Shown here: positions 1-29,255 of the stretch, in pieces
How the letters are laid out: each line of letters begins with the position of its first letter
How positions within the stretch are numbered: position 1 is the first letter of the stretch
Origin: Hoplostethus atlanticus
Lineage: Eukaryota; Chordata; Actinopteri; Trachichthyiformes; Trachichthyidae
Assembly (NCBI GenBank): GCA_034670405.1
Contig: JAXDDX010000311.1
Location: 1-64,000 of the forward strand
DNA length: 64,000 nt
Direction: 5' to 3'
The notes under the pieces: model-generated
The model's input: the letters and a program-made list of their open reading frames with translations, nothing else
What the model was told of the DNA's origin: nothing
Database searches by the model: none
Translations under genes and position numbers: made by a program

Positions 1-328
1 TATTGCATTATCTGTTTTAGTTTAGTACATGATTCATTTTATTGTGTTTTATTTACATAGTTAATAAATCTTTGCATTTTGAAGAACTGGCTTTGTGTGT
101 CATTGATATATCGTGGACATGAAGGTAGAAAATCACTGAAATCTAGAGCTCACTTCTTCTGATTATTAGACTGATATCACTATAAAGAGACTATTCCAGT
201 GTAAACTGGTGGTGCCCCGCAAGTGTTAATTAATAAGATATTAATTACTAAGAATAATTTCAATAATTGTCAATTTTCAGAATTGACCAAATAGTCTCAT
301 CGTTAATAACGAAGCTCAACACACTACA
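1..328 (+). repeat. LTR-like repeat, copy 1 (cut by window edge)
   Basis: This stretch is nearly identical to about 55760-56045, apart from scattered substitutions. Both copies run through an AATAAA-containing tail and end at the same CTACA, after which the flanks differ completely. A shared sharp 3' end, AATAAA and an upstream TATA-like stretch in the longer copy suggest an LTR or the end of an LTR element. No coding sequence of such an element is seen here. The family is not identified. Confidence 0.6.
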
Positions 329-1180
329 CCCTTTAGAGACTCCAAGTGACTGGATTTCATTCTCAGTTGGCCCATTTCTTTGTAGAGCACTGCTTTCTGT
401 ATTTCTTTGTTTGTCCAGTAGATGGTGGTGTTTACTAGCTCTACCAAAGAGACAAGGATTACAAAGAGATTACATGAAAATTTAAGGGAAAGACAACATG
501 AACGAGGGACAAATGTGAATTAAAGTGCAACCTCTCTTAACTGTGATGTTAATGCATTATGTTCAAGTTGAATGGAAAAACAGACAAGCAGCTCTGGAAA
601 AATCCTAAAAACTTTACAGAGAAGGATAATATGGTCAGCTTGCATACCATAAACTCTGCATAAACCTAAAAATCTGCTTTTGTGAGTGAAACGGTACAAA
701 TAATGGTGATGGCGAAATTATGCTTCCTGAAGCGTTTAAACTTTCCAGCCAATTGGGTTGAAAATAGGTTAATTTCTCGAGGCTTCAAATGCACACTAGG
801 GCCACCTGCTGGTCAAAAGAATTAGAGCGGGCAAGTCTATTGTAGATGAAGACTGTGATGTGTATAATAGTTGGGCCAGTGAATGAAACTACTAATGTGA
901 ATAATGGTTCTGTTGACATAATGTGGGGTACATTTTCCTGGCATAGTTTAGGTTCATTCTAGATATCGCAATAAAAAAACACAATATATAGTATCTCTAG
1001 AATTTCTATCCTGATAGGATTGGTCTCACATTGTAGGACATAATGCTGAACTAAAGGGCACCAGGGGTCACTGAATAGTATGATGAACATGAAACCAATG
1101 TAAACCATATACCACTACCTTCCCAGTAGAATTATGCAAACCACATACCATCCCAGTAAAAAATCAAGTCCTTTCCACTA

Positions 1181-1295
1181 ATTCCCGCTCAGTGTCATGG
1201 GGTGCTGGAGCCTATTCCAGCATGCATTGGGCAGAGGGTAGGGAAACACCCCTGGACAGGTTGCCAGTCCATCGCAGGGCACATAAGACACATAA
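1181..1295 (+). repeat. Dispersed teleost repeat (GCTGGAGCCTAT type)
   Basis: The segment contains the sequence GGTGCTGGAGCCTATTCCAGC, then a CCCCTGGACAGGTTGCCAGTC motif and CATCGCAGGGC. From memory this arrangement is very common as an interspersed repeat in fish genomes. I cannot assign its family with certainty and no coding capacity is visible. Confidence 0.55.
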
Positions 1296-1872
1296 GATAA
1301 GCCCAGATGAAACCCACTTCAGATTCAGAATCAGTGCCTGAGAAAATGTTTTCCACCATCATCATCATCATAAACACCAAGTAACAGAATTTGTGCAAAA
1401 TGGTGTTGCATCCATCTAAGTTCAGATAGACGTCGTAGAAGGTGCATTGAAGTTGTCTATTATAACATATTCCTTCATTTTGGCAATTACCTGTACATAA
1501 AAAAGAGAGTCCAGATGAATTATGAGGTTTGGGAATATTTAAAACTTTGTTTGTAGTTCAGAAATGCATGACTGTTTATGTCAATTTTACCCCTCTGCTT
1601 GATGTACGATCATGAAAAAAAAAGTGATTGAGAGTTAGAGGATGTTGGACATAGATAGCTGCATGACTTAAAGACCTATGATCTCATTATTTATGCCCAG
1701 TGTCACAGATTTCCTAACGTGGAGAAGCCACCAAAACTGGGATTTTCCACTGCAAGATCAGATCTATGCCACAAATGGTTAATACAAAAACAAAAACATA
1801 CTTTTGGTTGTGGTGTAAAAGCAGCCATAGAGCTGATGAGTCAAAAGCAAGAAGGGGGTGGTGTGTGTGTGT

Positions 1873-1895
1873 GGGGGGGGGGGGGGGGGGGGGGG
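1873..1895 (+). repeat. Poly-G run (23 G)
   Basis: An uninterrupted run of 23 guanines follows a short (GT)n tract. It could form a G-quadruplex on the plus strand and is also a likely spot for assembly length error. Confidence 0.9.
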
Positions 1896-3084
1896 TTGAA
1901 TCCAGAGCCCTTAGCGTGAGAATAATCCCAGGTTTCACGATGGCTGACGTGTGTGGAGGCAAGCTAGCTGCAGGACTGTGGTTTTGTCAGGCGAGAAGAT
2001 GAGGTTTGCGTGTTGCAGTCATCTGCAGACCTGCACGGCCTTGTTCAGAGTCACAGCATGGCCTACCACTGTTCAGACATTTTTACACGCACACGCGCAC
2101 ACACAGAGAGTCACTGCAATGAGAAGAAATCCTAGCATCTCCAACATGTCAAAGGTCAAAACATTCTCATTTCCAGATTGATGATAAACTGATCCCCATT
2201 TGTCTAAAGAATTTTTGACCGGGTTTCATGTGCTTTAAAGTCGTGAGCCATATAAGGGGCCATGTAGCATTACAACTTTCAACTTTCAAGCCAAAGAACA
2301 GAAAATCTGATTTGAAGTCTTTGTGGCACAGATCTGTTGAAATTCCTGACGTCTTTCTCCAGTGAAGATAAGATCTCTGACACCAAAACTGAAAAATACA
2401 GTTCTGCGGATCAGTGCTGGGCTGTGAAAAGTTGAAAATCACATCTTCTGGTATGTGCCTTTGTGAATCCAATCTTACCACATCGCTAGCATCAGATCGC
2501 AGTATGGATGCGAAAAAGCTAAAATGGCCGGCTTCCTCAAAGCTTTCAGAACAGTGGCTTTGGGAGAAATGGGACCTAACGGGAGAGGTTCCGGGTTAAT
2601 TATGAATGGTCACGCAATGCTGCTATAGGAGGGTTACCAGCTCTATGGTATGGTTTACGCCCCCGCCCCCCCATGGCTCCAAGCTGTCACACTGCATCAG
2701 TGGTTCCCCAACTCCAAATGTCTCCGTGTGTGTGAATACCAACTATACATGCGATGTCATGTTGATTATGATTGTCAGAAAACAAATTTGAGGTCATTTA
2801 TCATTTATTAATAATGGTCACAATGGAAATACTTGATTGAAGGTTTTTGTGTTTTTACCATGCAATCCTTATTTAATTAAAATTAGAATGAAAGAAAAAC
2901 AAGGTTAGTATAGGTCAATGTGTATAAAGTTTATCCTCTATATGGAAAAATGACCACCCCCTGTTGGGTTCACAAACTTTCAAGCATGACTAAGACAGCA
3001 GCATGCCCTTGCAACTATAGAAACACTAGAAAACTATAGAAATACAGACAAATAATATCTCAGATTTAGGGTAGATTTCCACTT

Positions 3085-3390
3085 TAATTGCATTTTACAT
3101 TGTATGCCACCGGTTGGATTTGGAGGGTAATCAGCTGGATTGCTTTACGGCACAAGAGAGGAAGAGGGCGCTGTACTTGTACAATGCAAACGGAAATGGC
3201 AGACGGGAGGAGTGAAAGCCGAAGGGGTCGGCGGGGAGAGGAAGCAGATGGGTTTGTGGGAAACGCAGTCCTTAAATTGGAGCAACACTAGCAACAATGC
3301 CAGACATGAGACAGAGGCTACCACTTTTCCCCACCATGGGCTTGAAAAGGTCTTCACTATTAATTTGGCAGTGATATATTGATCAATTTC
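3085..3390 (+). repeat. Interspersed repeat family A, copy 1
   Basis: The stretch matches 27105-27336 joined to 28943-29145 (same orientation) and 44640-45065 (reverse). Shared landmarks are a rich GGATTTGGAGGG / CTGGATTGCTTTACG segment, AGAGGGCGCTGT, an AATGGCAGA...GGAGTGAAAG segment and a tail with ACAGAGGCTACCA and TTAATTTG(A/G)CA(G/A)TGATAT. It has no coding capacity and the family is unnamed here. Confidence 0.65.
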
Positions 3391-4701
3391 ACACTTTAAA
3401 TGTATGATTCATTTTGTATTGATTAACTGAATCCCTACCAGCTTCCAGGGGTAGCTGTTTGTAGCCTGACCTCTGACCTCTCTGCAGAGGGGGGAAATCA
3501 GAAAAGAGAATTAGCAGTAGAGGAGCACAGTATTATTATTCTCTCATTTATTCACATTCATTGTTTATCTCACATTTTCACGCATTTAGTGAAAACAGAA
3601 AATGAAAGGTGTGAGCTGATTTAAATCGTTCGGCTCGTCTCAAAAATGTGACTGATAGGGAATCCGACAAGACCGCTTAACGCCCCCAATCCAGTACGCC
3701 CTATACAGGAAAATATTCTTGTTGCAATGTTCATAATGAATCACAAGTCAAAAAACAGTTTCAGTGATTAGTAACGAACCTGAAAAACAAACAAAAAAAA
3801 AGACACCCACGACAATATGGAGCCAAATGTGTTCATGGAGGTGTGACAGCAATCAGAATATAAATATACTTAATATACAATATAATATAAAAATCGACAA
3901 CAAAATCAGTTGTACATCCTGCAGAGCTCTACTACTCCCAATACCTCCATCAATATGTGAAGAGTCTTTCCTTCACTGCAACAATGAACCAAATTATGAA
4001 GTCAATCACAAAAACTGTAAAAAAAATTTAAAAAAAACAAAACAGTATCAGATGCAGGGAAAATTATTGGCAATTATTATAATTGTATCTTTAAAACTGA
4101 ATTTGTGAGATTATTCTAAATTCTGCCCTAAAAATCCTAGTTGTGCCCCTAGTGGCTGCGTTTCTAAACCAAAAGTTGTGCCATTGAATCCAGGGTGGTT
4201 CTGACGAAACATCAAACCATTTCATTTGGGGCAAATATGTGACTTCTGATAATTCAAGGTGTTGATTGTATTATATTTTGATTATGGCACATACAACGTG
4301 ACTTGTCCAGGACTTCAATTGCCCCTAGAGTGACTGCTTGTAGCTAGATTTCTTCTTTTTTTATTCACCATTTTCATATTCTTCTTCTACTTTCTACTAA
4401 CTGCTCTTTTTCTTCTTCTTCGACTGCTTGCAGTCTTGGTTGATTTTGCTTTCCCATCCAAAGGACAGAAGTAGAGGAAGAGAAACTGAGATCCCCCCGT
4501 CCAAATGTATCGTGGATCTCAAAGTGGCATCAGAAATCAGCAGTGGGATTTCTCATTTTTGTTGGAGGCTGAATTTCCCTTTGTCTATATATTTGTCTTT
4601 TAACAATCATAGTTTGACTTGTATCATTGTTAGGTTGTCTATTGTTAGGTTGCCAAACTCGAAGTCCAATTAACAGACCTGCCAAGATGCTTTTTTAGAA
4701 C

Positions 4702-4707
4702 TTTATT
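4702..4707 (-). terminator. Candidate exoc3 polyadenylation signal (AATAAA)
   Basis: On the minus strand this reads AATAAA, about 250 bases past the exoc3 stop codon. It is the first canonical hexamer I find downstream of the stop, so it likely sets the 3' end near 4680. The 3' UTR would then be 4680-4959, short for this gene; a more distal site cannot be excluded. Confidence 0.5.
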
Positions 4708-4959
4708 ATTATTTCTGAAGCAGATATGGGATCAGGATGACACAAAAAGCAACAAATAATGGGTGGGGACACGAAAACAGGAATCTGCATTATAAAAAAA
4801 CAGGAAGTAGTGTGTGGAAAAAGAAATGGCAAATCCCATCTGCACTTAAGGTTTTCATGCCCTTTGACAGGTTCCTCCTGATGAATTCAATTGGGGACAC
4901 CAAATGGTACAAGGCAAACAGACCAATGTTTGCATGGTTATATGTGGGGATGTCATGGC

Positions 4960-22373
<17,414 letters not shown>

Positions 22374-22396
22374 AGCGACACTGAGCTCAAGCACCA

Positions 22397-23932
22397 CTGT
22401 AAACCAGAGTCTGCATGAAAACAATCTGGTTTGAAAGACCAAAAATACACACCGTCACAACGTGGTATAACGTTTCCACGACTTAGAAGTATTTGCTGAA
22501 GATAGGCAACATTGCTCTCTGTAAGACTGCTGGTATGATAAATGGATGGTAAAACCCTATGCATGACTAGTAATTTAAAAGGTGTATGCATGTCTACTGG
22601 TCTACTAGCGTTGGCCCAACAATAGATACCGGTGTATTCATGGTCGAAATGCCTTCTAAATGAAAAAGTCAGACTCAAATTCAAACAGTTTATTATTTTA
22701 CTTCATATAATAAGAATGAATCTCTAATTAATCGCAAATATGGTACAATAAAATACTTTCATATTTAATGTGGGTACAGAAAGGAATGTCCTGAGGTGGA
22801 ACTAATTATTGCAAATAATATTATTATGGAAGGCCAAAGATGGGAAATTTAACCAAGACAATATGCCAAAATGAGCCTATGGATGAGTTGAAGCTGATAT
22901 TTCTCAAAGATAGTACAGTAAAATTGTTTCATATTTCATATGGGTACAGAGAGGGATGTCCTGAGTAGGGGTCCATTGGAATTGTCAACTAATTATTGCA
23001 AATAGTATTTTTATTAAAGGGCAAAGATAAAAAGTGTTTCAAAGTAATTCAGAGATTTTTCACATTTGTCATCAGTCACATTTTCGCAGTGTTTTTCAAC
23101 CAGACACATCTTTTGCGATTAATTCTTATTATATGAAGTACAATAATAAACTGTTTGAGTCGGACTGTTTTCCATTTAGAGGGCGTTTCTACCGTAATTA
23201 CATCGGTAGACGCGCATTTGTTAGCTCCGACACCGTTCTATCTTGTACGGGGACGGTTTATTGGTGCCTTGCTTCTCGACATACGTTACAAACCTCGTAA
23301 AACATGACTTAAGTTATTTTCGCTTCCATTCAAATTCAATTTGAACTTGTACCATTTGTTTGCCCGTTAGTTCCACAATCTCGTACCATCTAAATGTACA
23401 CCGTGGTGGGCAGTGACGAGCAGTGCAAACCACTTCCAAAAGTGAAATTTTATCGAAATTAGTGATGTTTGGGGGGTCAGATGTATGCCGAATTCCCCAG
23501 TAGACCTCCCCATTCTGGAAAATGTCCTAGGTCATTGTTCTACGATGCGTGTAGGTTTGCCGATAAGCAAGGCGACATTAACTCCCCGAAATTGGAATGG
23601 AATTCGGCAATGCCTTCCTCTCCATACAAGAGAGAACATCAGGCATCGGGACGGACAAGATCGCTAACAATGTTAGCTAGCTACGCTTTTTCGCCTCCAT
23701 ACTTCTACAGTGGAGTAGTTAGATACACACTTGACAGCTAAACAGACTAACTACAGTTTCAAATACAAATGTCCAATGTTAACACCAGCGTTATAAATTA
23801 AATCCTCGGACTCCCAAGAGTAACAAAACAAGCTAAGCTAACACCCCGTCGGATAGTAGATGGATAGGGGCAAGGCCCCAACATAACCACAGTTTCACCG
23901 CCTATAAAACAAGCCGAAACAATTAGCCTTAC
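22397..23932. other. exoc3 intron 1a
   Basis: A 1.5-kb intron in the 5' UTR. It holds a foldback element at 22648-23190. The rest shows no recognised feature. Confidence 0.5.
22648..23190. repeat. Foldback element with internal direct repeats
   Basis: The left arm (22648-22739, AAACAGTTTATTATTTTACTTC, TTAATCGCAAA) is mirrored by the right arm (23112-23190, TTTGCGATTAATTC, AATAATAAACTGTTTGAGTC). Between them are two direct copies of a block with GGGTACAGAGAGG(A)ATGTCCTGAG and CTAATTATTGCAAATA (about 22755-22845 and 22924-23025). Confidence 0.7.
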
Positions 23933-24110
23933 CTACTTAAGTAATGGACGCAGACGAGGTGAAAATCGCTGTCACTCTATATACATATCATATTCATTGG
24001 GTTACTAGAACATGGATTTAGTGTTGCAGAGATCCACTTCCTGGTAGAGTTCCGCACAGCAGCAGCTGACAGGACGACTGTTAGCTGCAGCTTCACCCCG
24101 GGTGCAGAAA
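23933..24110 (-). other. exoc3: Probable exoc3 5' UTR exon and promoter area
   Basis: The minus strand has a strong donor, AAGTAG|GTAAGG, at 23932/23933. The upstream 180 bp is GC-richer than its surroundings and contains GTGGATCTC and GCAGCTAACAGTCG-like sequence. A 5' UTR exon is required by the acceptor before the start exon. The upstream (high-coordinate) limit is a guess; no TATA box is evident. Confidence 0.4.
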
Positions 24111-24460
24111 GATGGCTAATATAGTTTTATCGGTGTTACTATGGTCAAGCCACTGGGTATAGAAAGAAGATTAACATACAGTTTTATTAATGTGATCATG
24201 GACGTTGGGTACAGAAATATGATTAATATATAGCTTTACCAATGTTATGATGGACATAGCATGATGATTAATATACAGTTTTAATAATGTTATCATGGAT
24301 ATTGGGTACAGAAAGATGACTAATATACAGTTTTAATAATGCTAATGTTGCCATTGGCTATAGAAAGATGAAACATTTACAGTTTTAATAATGTTATTAT
24401 GGACTTGTGTGTAGTTAGATGGCATAATACAGTTTTAATAATGTTTAATACTGTATTGTC
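24105..24460 (+). repeat. Minisatellite of about 60-bp units, about 6 copies
   Basis: Imperfect units carry the landmarks AATATACAGTTTTAATAATG, a TTATCATGGA(T/C) segment and GGGTACAGAAAGATGA. They sit immediately upstream of the likely exoc3 transcription start. Confidence 0.8.
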
Positions 24461-27104
24461 TCATTCATAGCCAATGCAGACACATTGGCAGTCTAGCCTG
24501 ATCTGAGTCTAAACTTGTTGGGACTACAGTGTTGTACAGTGCAGTGTAGTACATGGCTGCCTACTTGACTATCTGGGATTATCAAATCAACCTCACATCC
24601 TCAACATCCAACATAATGTTTTGCTCAAAATGACTTAAAAAGCACAAATCAACTGAATAAAAACATCTACTTTATAATGAATTAATAAACAAAATTCAAC
24701 AAACACCCACCTTCAAATTCAACTTGACAGTAGGCCCATCTAACTACAAGCTGATGAGATTCAGAGGACATCCAGTGTTGTTTTGCTATGAAATATTTTT
24801 TTTTTTGTCACAATAATTATTTTTCACACAAAAGCAATGTATAGTTCATTGTGGTTATAATGGTTTGGTTGCTAAGTACTGCTTTCAGGTTATCATGGGC
24901 TGTCATCTGATTTCTATGGGCTAGGTAGTGGTTATTATGGGCTGTCCTTTGATTTCTATGGGCTGTTTTCTGATTACTGTAGTTGTTATGGGCTGTGATT
25001 GCTATGCACCGAGCAACAACTTAGCAACCACCTAGTAACACCCCAGCACCCACTAGGAATCCACCTGATAAGGAAATAGGAAATGTAGCTTTCTAGTGTT
25101 TAGTGTGAAATACATTAACTAAATTGAGACAGTAGATGGTTGTATTGAAATGTATAAAAACTATAATGATAATATATCCTAGTGGCTGTGAAGTTAAACT
25201 TTCAGTGATAATCTGAAATGTAAATGTATCATGAATATCAAAGAAAGACTATAAATAGGACTTCTCAGAAGACGACAAATGTCAAGAAGGAAACAGTCAC
25301 AAGTTTTTCTAAAACAGAAGGAAGTTTATTAACAGAATGTAACTGTTTGGGTGTTTCCTCTAGATTCATTCAGCAGTGGTGGACTACGAAAGCAAGAACA
25401 TTCCCACTACTAGAAAACGTGAAAAACACCACCAAGCACATAGTGCTTCCTATACCAAGGTAAATGCTGAAAATTAGCACTTTATGGTAAAATCACCACA
25501 TAAAGTATCCTGCTGCAACCTGCACTTGAACCAAAACAGGGACAGATGTGGACACCCCAACACATAAATACACACACACACAAACACCACTCTCCCAGCC
25601 CACAACCACCACCATCCCCACTATTACAAAACATTAGCAGGAAAGCACTGCTATGCTATATGCAGTTACAAAGGTAAGACATTTATCACAAGGGTTTATA
25701 ATAAAACTGCTCCGTAAACAACATGATTTTCTTCATGTCTATTTTTTTTGCAAACTTAAAGAATATTATATCAAACAAGACAAAAACTACAAAGCAAAAA
25801 TAACAAGACAAATTCTAACAGTATGAGTACGGAATACAGAGATGTGTGAAAATATAATTTAAACTAAATACTGTTCAAAATAAAATACAAACTTATTAAA
25901 TAATAAATTAATTAAAAACTGTCAAAGTCAAAACATATCTAAATGACTACAATGGAATTTATGTTTTTTCTTTTAGATTTCTTATGCTATTTTTTATGTA
26001 ATTTTTTATAAACCTTTTCCTTATAAGAGGAAATTAAATGAGATGATTCACTCTTGACTCATCATTAATACACAGAACTGGAATAGATTAAATTATTATC
26101 TGTGGATTCTCTAGTATACAGTTTAAACAACTTAAAAAAGGTAAGATAAAAATACATATTTTTCATACACACAAACACTGGATAATCAAGTGAATCAAGG
26201 TGCGGGTCTAAAGTCTATGGCATATGGTGTAAGTGGGCATATCCGGTCAAGGCGCAACTGCGGCGCAGTGATCAAAGAGGTTGGATTAAGGAGAATACAT
26301 TATCAGTAGGTGTGGTGAGGCCTGGCTTCAATTCTGCCCAATTAAACCAGCTCATTTCATTCCCTTTAAAAGCAGTGCACTTGCACAATGGCGCATTGAC
26401 AATTTCATGATGACTGTGGCAAGTCCCAACACCGGTACCACCATAAAAGCTTCACCCAAGAAGAAGAATATAAGAGATCCACCAGCTGTATGCACTCCTG
26501 GTATCGCCTTCTGTGTCTCACAATCACATACTGCATATCTCCTATAGGTTGTGACCCAACAAAGAAGAAACCATTTCAATATGATCAGAGGTAGAAAGAT
26601 GATAATATAAAAGATAATTATATGACAGGCTGATTTATCAGCATCATACAAAATTTTGAGGGTTTCTTCTCCCTGTCTTACATTGATATTGAGATATTGC
26701 AACCCCTGCTATGATTCACACAGGTTAAGTAGTTAGTTGTGCTTAACATATTCAAAAGATTGTGGGTTGTGTGGGATTGGTGAACACTGACTGCACCGTG
26801 GTCGCACCGGCACGAAAATAGAGCCCCAAGTCTCATAATTATTTCCCTATCGTACTGTTGTACAAAAACTTAATTTAAATGCTTTAACTTCCTGATTTCA
26901 TGTCACTGACATCTTTAAGAAGTACGCTGACATTTTGAATTTTAGATAATGATGTTGGTGGTGGTGATTATTTCATTGTCTGGTTTTCATGGGGTAGAGT
27001 AGTAGAATTCAAAATTCAAAAAAGAATATGCAAAAATAAAACAAAACCTTTCAGTTTAAAGGGTTTTAAACTGAAAGGTTTCTGTCAGCTGAAGAAGTAG
27101 CTTC
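24460..27104. other. Intergenic DNA between exoc3 and ahrr
   Basis: AT-rich sequence with a CTAGCAACCAC-type patch (24840-25065). A 116-codon minus-strand frame at 26352-26702 is listed separately. No conserved exon recognised. Confidence 0.6.
26352..26702 (-). other. Unassigned hydrophobic open frame (116 codons)
   Basis: The frame has two or three hydrophobic stretches (IIIFYIIIFLPLIILKWFLL near residue 30-50; FMVVPVLGLATVIMKL near 85-100), as in a small membrane protein. No family is recognised. Its end overlaps a TGCACTGCTTTTAAAGGGAA stretch that resembles dispersed fish repeats, and there is no splice or promoter support. Most likely it is not a gene. Confidence 0.15.
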
Positions 27105-27336
27105 TGCCTTTTTTCCACCTGGTGGCAACTAAACACTGCATTTTCCACCGGGTCTGATTTGGAGGGAAATCTGCTGGATTGCTTTACGACACAAAATAGG
27201 AAGAGGGCGCTGTTCTTCCAGTGCAAACAAAGCTCAAGCTTTGCCAGAGTTTCTGGCAATGGCAGATGGTGGAAGGAGTGAAATGCCAATGGAAAATCAC
27301 TTCTAACATGTTTATCCTCTTCAGTACAGCCAAAGA

Positions 27337-28942
27337 TATGGATTCAGTTAACTCTCAATAGTCACAAATGAATACAACATGATTCACAAATATATTTTGC
27401 GATTTATATATAAATATATAATATAATATATTTTTCAATGCACACACAAATGTGTATCGTTTCATATAAATGTAAAAAATATATATATATAAATGACAGA
27501 AGGTTCACAAATAAATTAGTGTTCACAAATGTCTGTTTCCGATGCACACACAAATACGTCTCGTTTTATATAAATGTAAAACAAATCCACAAATATACTT
27601 AATTAAAAACAGCTGCAGTGTTCATCTAAAACATATTTAAATGTTGTTACATATACAGATTGTCGAATCTGCGTTTAGAAACCTCCAGACGAGTTGTGAA
27701 CCTTGTTACATTTGTGTGTGGATTTTTGAGAGTTACCTGACGTGGTTAGATTCACAAATGCATTTTTTCTAAAGGGCCTTTCTCTGTAGCCTATCAGACG
27801 TCTCTTTCAAGTGTGATTTCAATGCTGCATTCAACGTCCCTAATCCCGACGAGTTTGGCATCCGGTAGCAGTACTCCAAGTGTAAATTAAACATAACACG
27901 TTTAGCCAATAATCCCCTTGTTGTTCGTGATTGAATACATTTGAATTATGATCGTCTGATTTTGCTAACAATGTGTTATTTACACAGCTAGAAAAGTTAG
28001 CTAGGACACCCTACCCCTACACGTGAACATGCAAAACGGAGGGGAAGGGCTAAGGGGTAGGGCGAAGGGGTGAATAGGGATAAGGCCTTAGTTTTCGGTT
28101 TGATCTCTTCATCTTCTCTCTCCTCATCCTCTTGCTCCTCAAATAGCAGGCAATAGTGGACAATCCTGACGCAACTCAAATAGACTACTGCTCTGTGTTT
28201 CGGATTGAGATTGTTTTGGGGTGCTAGTGCGAAATGGCCTAACATGGTTCAAATATTACCTAGCTAACTTTTCTAGCTGTGTAAATAACACATTGTTAGC
28301 AAAATCAGACGATCATAATTCAAATGTATTCAATCACGAACGACAAGGGGATTATTGGCTAAACGTGTTAGTTTAATTTACATTTGGAGTACTGCTAGCG
28401 GATGCGAAACTCGTCGGGAATAGGGACGTTGAACGCAGCATTGAAATCACACGCTGGTGTGATTGGCTGAACTTGAAAGAGACGTCTGATAGGCTACAGA
28501 GAAAGGCCCTTTAGAAAAAATGCATTTGTGAATCTAACCACGTCAGGTAACTCTCAAAAATGTAACAAGGTTCACAACTCGTCTGGAGGTTTCTAAACGC
28601 AGATTCGACAATCTGTATATAAATGTAACAACATTTAAATATGTTTTAGATGAACACTGCAGCTGTTTTTAATTAAGTATATTTGTGGATTTGTTTTACA
28701 TTTATATAAAACGAGACGTATTTGTGTGTGCATCGGAAACAGACATTTGTGAACACTAATTTATTTGTGAACCTTCTGTCATTTATATATATATTTTTTT
28801 TACATTTATATGAAACGATACACATTTGTGTGTGCATTGAAAAATAGATTTGTGAACAGAGACATTTATATATAAATCGCAAAATATATTTGTGAATCGT
28901 GTTGTATTCATTTGTGACTATTGAGAGTTAACTGACTCCATA
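27337..28942. mobile_element. Long foldback transposon, arms about 670 bp
   Basis: The left arm 27337-28005 begins TATGGATTCAGTTAACTCTC. The right arm 28259-28942 ends GAGAGTTAACTGACTCCATA. The arms match over nearly their whole length in reverse complement, including TTTGTGAACCTTCTGTCATT, CTGCAGCTGTTTTTAATTAA and GCTAGAAAAGTTAGCTAGG. Small indels differ (for example 22 bp around 28450), so it is not recent. The 253-bp spacer holds an AGGGGAAGGGCTAAGGGGTAGGG-like segment and no transposase. Confidence 0.85.
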
Positions 28943-29137
28943 CAAGATGCCAGGGAGGGGTGAGGGGAAAAGAAATAAAGTCTTACTTTTGAGAAGCAGT
29001 CGCACTAACAACACCAGTGGTGTGAGATAGAGGCTACCAATCATCTCCACCATCATTTGTTTACAGTAATTATACCAAGGTATCACAATTAATTTGACAA
29101 TGATATGTTGATATTTAAAAATGCTACATGTGGCACC

Positions 29138-29143
29138 TTTAAT
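29138..29143 (-). terminator. Possible ahrr polyadenylation signal (ATTAAA)
   Basis: ATTAAA on the minus strand, 113 bases past the ahrr stop. It is the nearest variant hexamer, but it lies in a dispersed repeat, so a more distal site is possible. Confidence 0.25.
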
Positions 29144-29255
29144 TCCAGCTAATCTGCATCTTGCAGCAACTGCAACTTGTTCAATGGTGAAACGTGGATA
29201 ATGCCAACGTGAACACATATATTGGCATAGAAAGACCATACACTAACTTAAGAAA

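Larger units (their letters stand above)
329..4680. other. Intergenic DNA downstream of exoc3
   Basis: No supported exon is seen. Short open frames here lack recognisable domains and overlap low-complexity sequence. Identified content is a dispersed repeat (1181-1295), a 23-G run (1873-1895), an interspersed repeat copy (3085-3390) and AT-rich filler. A short motif resembling GGTTCACAAACTTTCAAGCATGAC near 2970 recurs in exoc3 introns near 8290, 8500 and 10870, so it is a small dispersed repeat. Confidence 0.6.
27105..29145 (+). repeat. Interspersed repeat family A, copy 2, split by foldback insertion
   Basis: 27105-27336 matches the first half of the copy at 44640-45065 (reversed) and 28943-29145 matches the second half. 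Removing 27337-28942 rejoins GCCAAAGA with a following GCCAGGGAGG-like sequence, as in the uninterrupted copy. The ahrr 3' UTR runs into this repeat. Confidence 0.75.
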
